A stretch of DNA of 13,649 nucleotides from Syntrophomonas sp. UBA4807 (GTDB lineage: Bacteria > Bacillota > Syntrophomonadia > Syntrophomonadales > Syntrophomonadaceae): the NCBI GenBank assembly GCA_002402575.1, contig DHGD01000102.1, positions 74,319 to 87,967 of the forward strand, written 5' to 3'. Positions within the stretch are counted from its first letter, which is position 1. Every line of letters starts with the position of its first letter. A program made the translations under genes and the position numbers. Shown here piece by piece: positions 13,424-13,649 of this stretch. Under the pieces are notes generated by a model. It was not told where the DNA came from and ran no database searches. It saw only the letters and a list, made by a program, of their open reading frames with translations.

Positions 13424-13649
13424 GCGGCCATAATCTGCTCTGGGGTATAGTGGTACTGCTCATTACAGAAGTTGCAGGTGACTTCCATTATACCTTCCTC
13501 ATCACACAACCGCTCAATCTCTTCCTTACTATAGCTGGAGAGGATAACCGCCAGACGTTCCCGGCTGCAGGTGCAGCAGAAATTCAGTTCCTGTTTACCT
13601 ATGATATGGTTCTCTATTTCCCCCATAATTTTCCTCAACAGCTCCTCCA
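13405..13649 (-). CDS. hslO: Hsp33 redox-regulated chaperone, C-terminal part
   Basis: The C-terminal 80 or so codons of an Hsp33 chaperone; the open frame continues past the right edge. The redox/zinc switch is present: CxC in NFCCTCSRERL and CxxC in VTCNFCNEQYHYT, which bind zinc when reduced and unfold on oxidation to activate the chaperone. The spacing and surrounding EEIERLCDEEG segment are typical. It is convergent with rpmB and its final codons form one arm of the rpmB terminator. The N-terminal substrate-binding domain lies outside the window. Confidence 0.95.
   Translation of the reverse strand, partial: EELLRKIMGEIENHIIGKQELNFCCTCSRERLAVILSSYSKEEIERLCDEEGIMEVTCNFCNEQYHYTPEQIMAAKKPQP

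Overview
The window looks like chromosomal core sequence from an anaerobic, endospore-forming Firmicute of the Clostridia. Three separate spore loci support this: the germination protease gpr with SASP genes, and the sporulation membrane protein spoVV/ylbJ. The order rpmB / Asp23 / fakA / recG / rsmD / ylbJ / tmcAL / pta / ackA / yceD is also the usual Firmicute neighbourhood. A Syntrophomonas-like acetogenic or syntrophic host would fit, but that is an inference from gene content, not something the sequence proves.

Left part (1-3853): the first 14 codons of yceD are read leftward from a near-consensus sigma-A promoter. Then come acetate kinase (ackA) and phosphotransacetylase (pta), also leftward, ending at an intrinsic terminator. 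Pta and AckA turn acetyl-CoA into acetate plus ATP. Transcribed away from pta is tmcAL, whose product uses acetate and ATP to acetylate the wobble cytidine of elongator tRNA-Met.

Middle part (3839-6961): a patatin-like esterase (leftward), the dipicolinate-export protein SpoVV (rightward), and a two-gene leftward unit of rsmD (16S rRNA methyltransferase) followed by a coiled-coil protein of unknown function. The gene tails are packed tightly, with two convergent overlaps. coaD, which often follows rsmD, is absent.

Spore-protein module (6962-8911): gpr faces an alpha/beta-type SASP gene, which encodes its substrate. Both carry matching sigma-G-type promoter elements (G[T/C]ATA, 17 bp, CAGA[C/A]TA). 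Upstream of the SASP gene is a 40-codon gene missing from ordinary ORF calls (TTG start). It encodes a peptide with a textbook GPR cleavage motif (FEIAQE) but no SASP DNA-binding half. Between gpr and the SASP terminator lies a 116-bp element that reads as an internally deleted group II intron: a 5' GTGCG end joined to a domain V/VI-like 3' end.

Right part (8912-13649): a leftward Asp23-family gene, fakA and recG, with a terminator and a possible attenuator between fakA and recG. Rightward is rpmB (zinc-type L28), whose promoter overlaps a perfect 9+3+9 palindrome. The 3' end of hslO (Hsp33) enters from the right edge and overlaps the rpmB terminator. No tRNA, rRNA, CRISPR array or complete transposon was seen.
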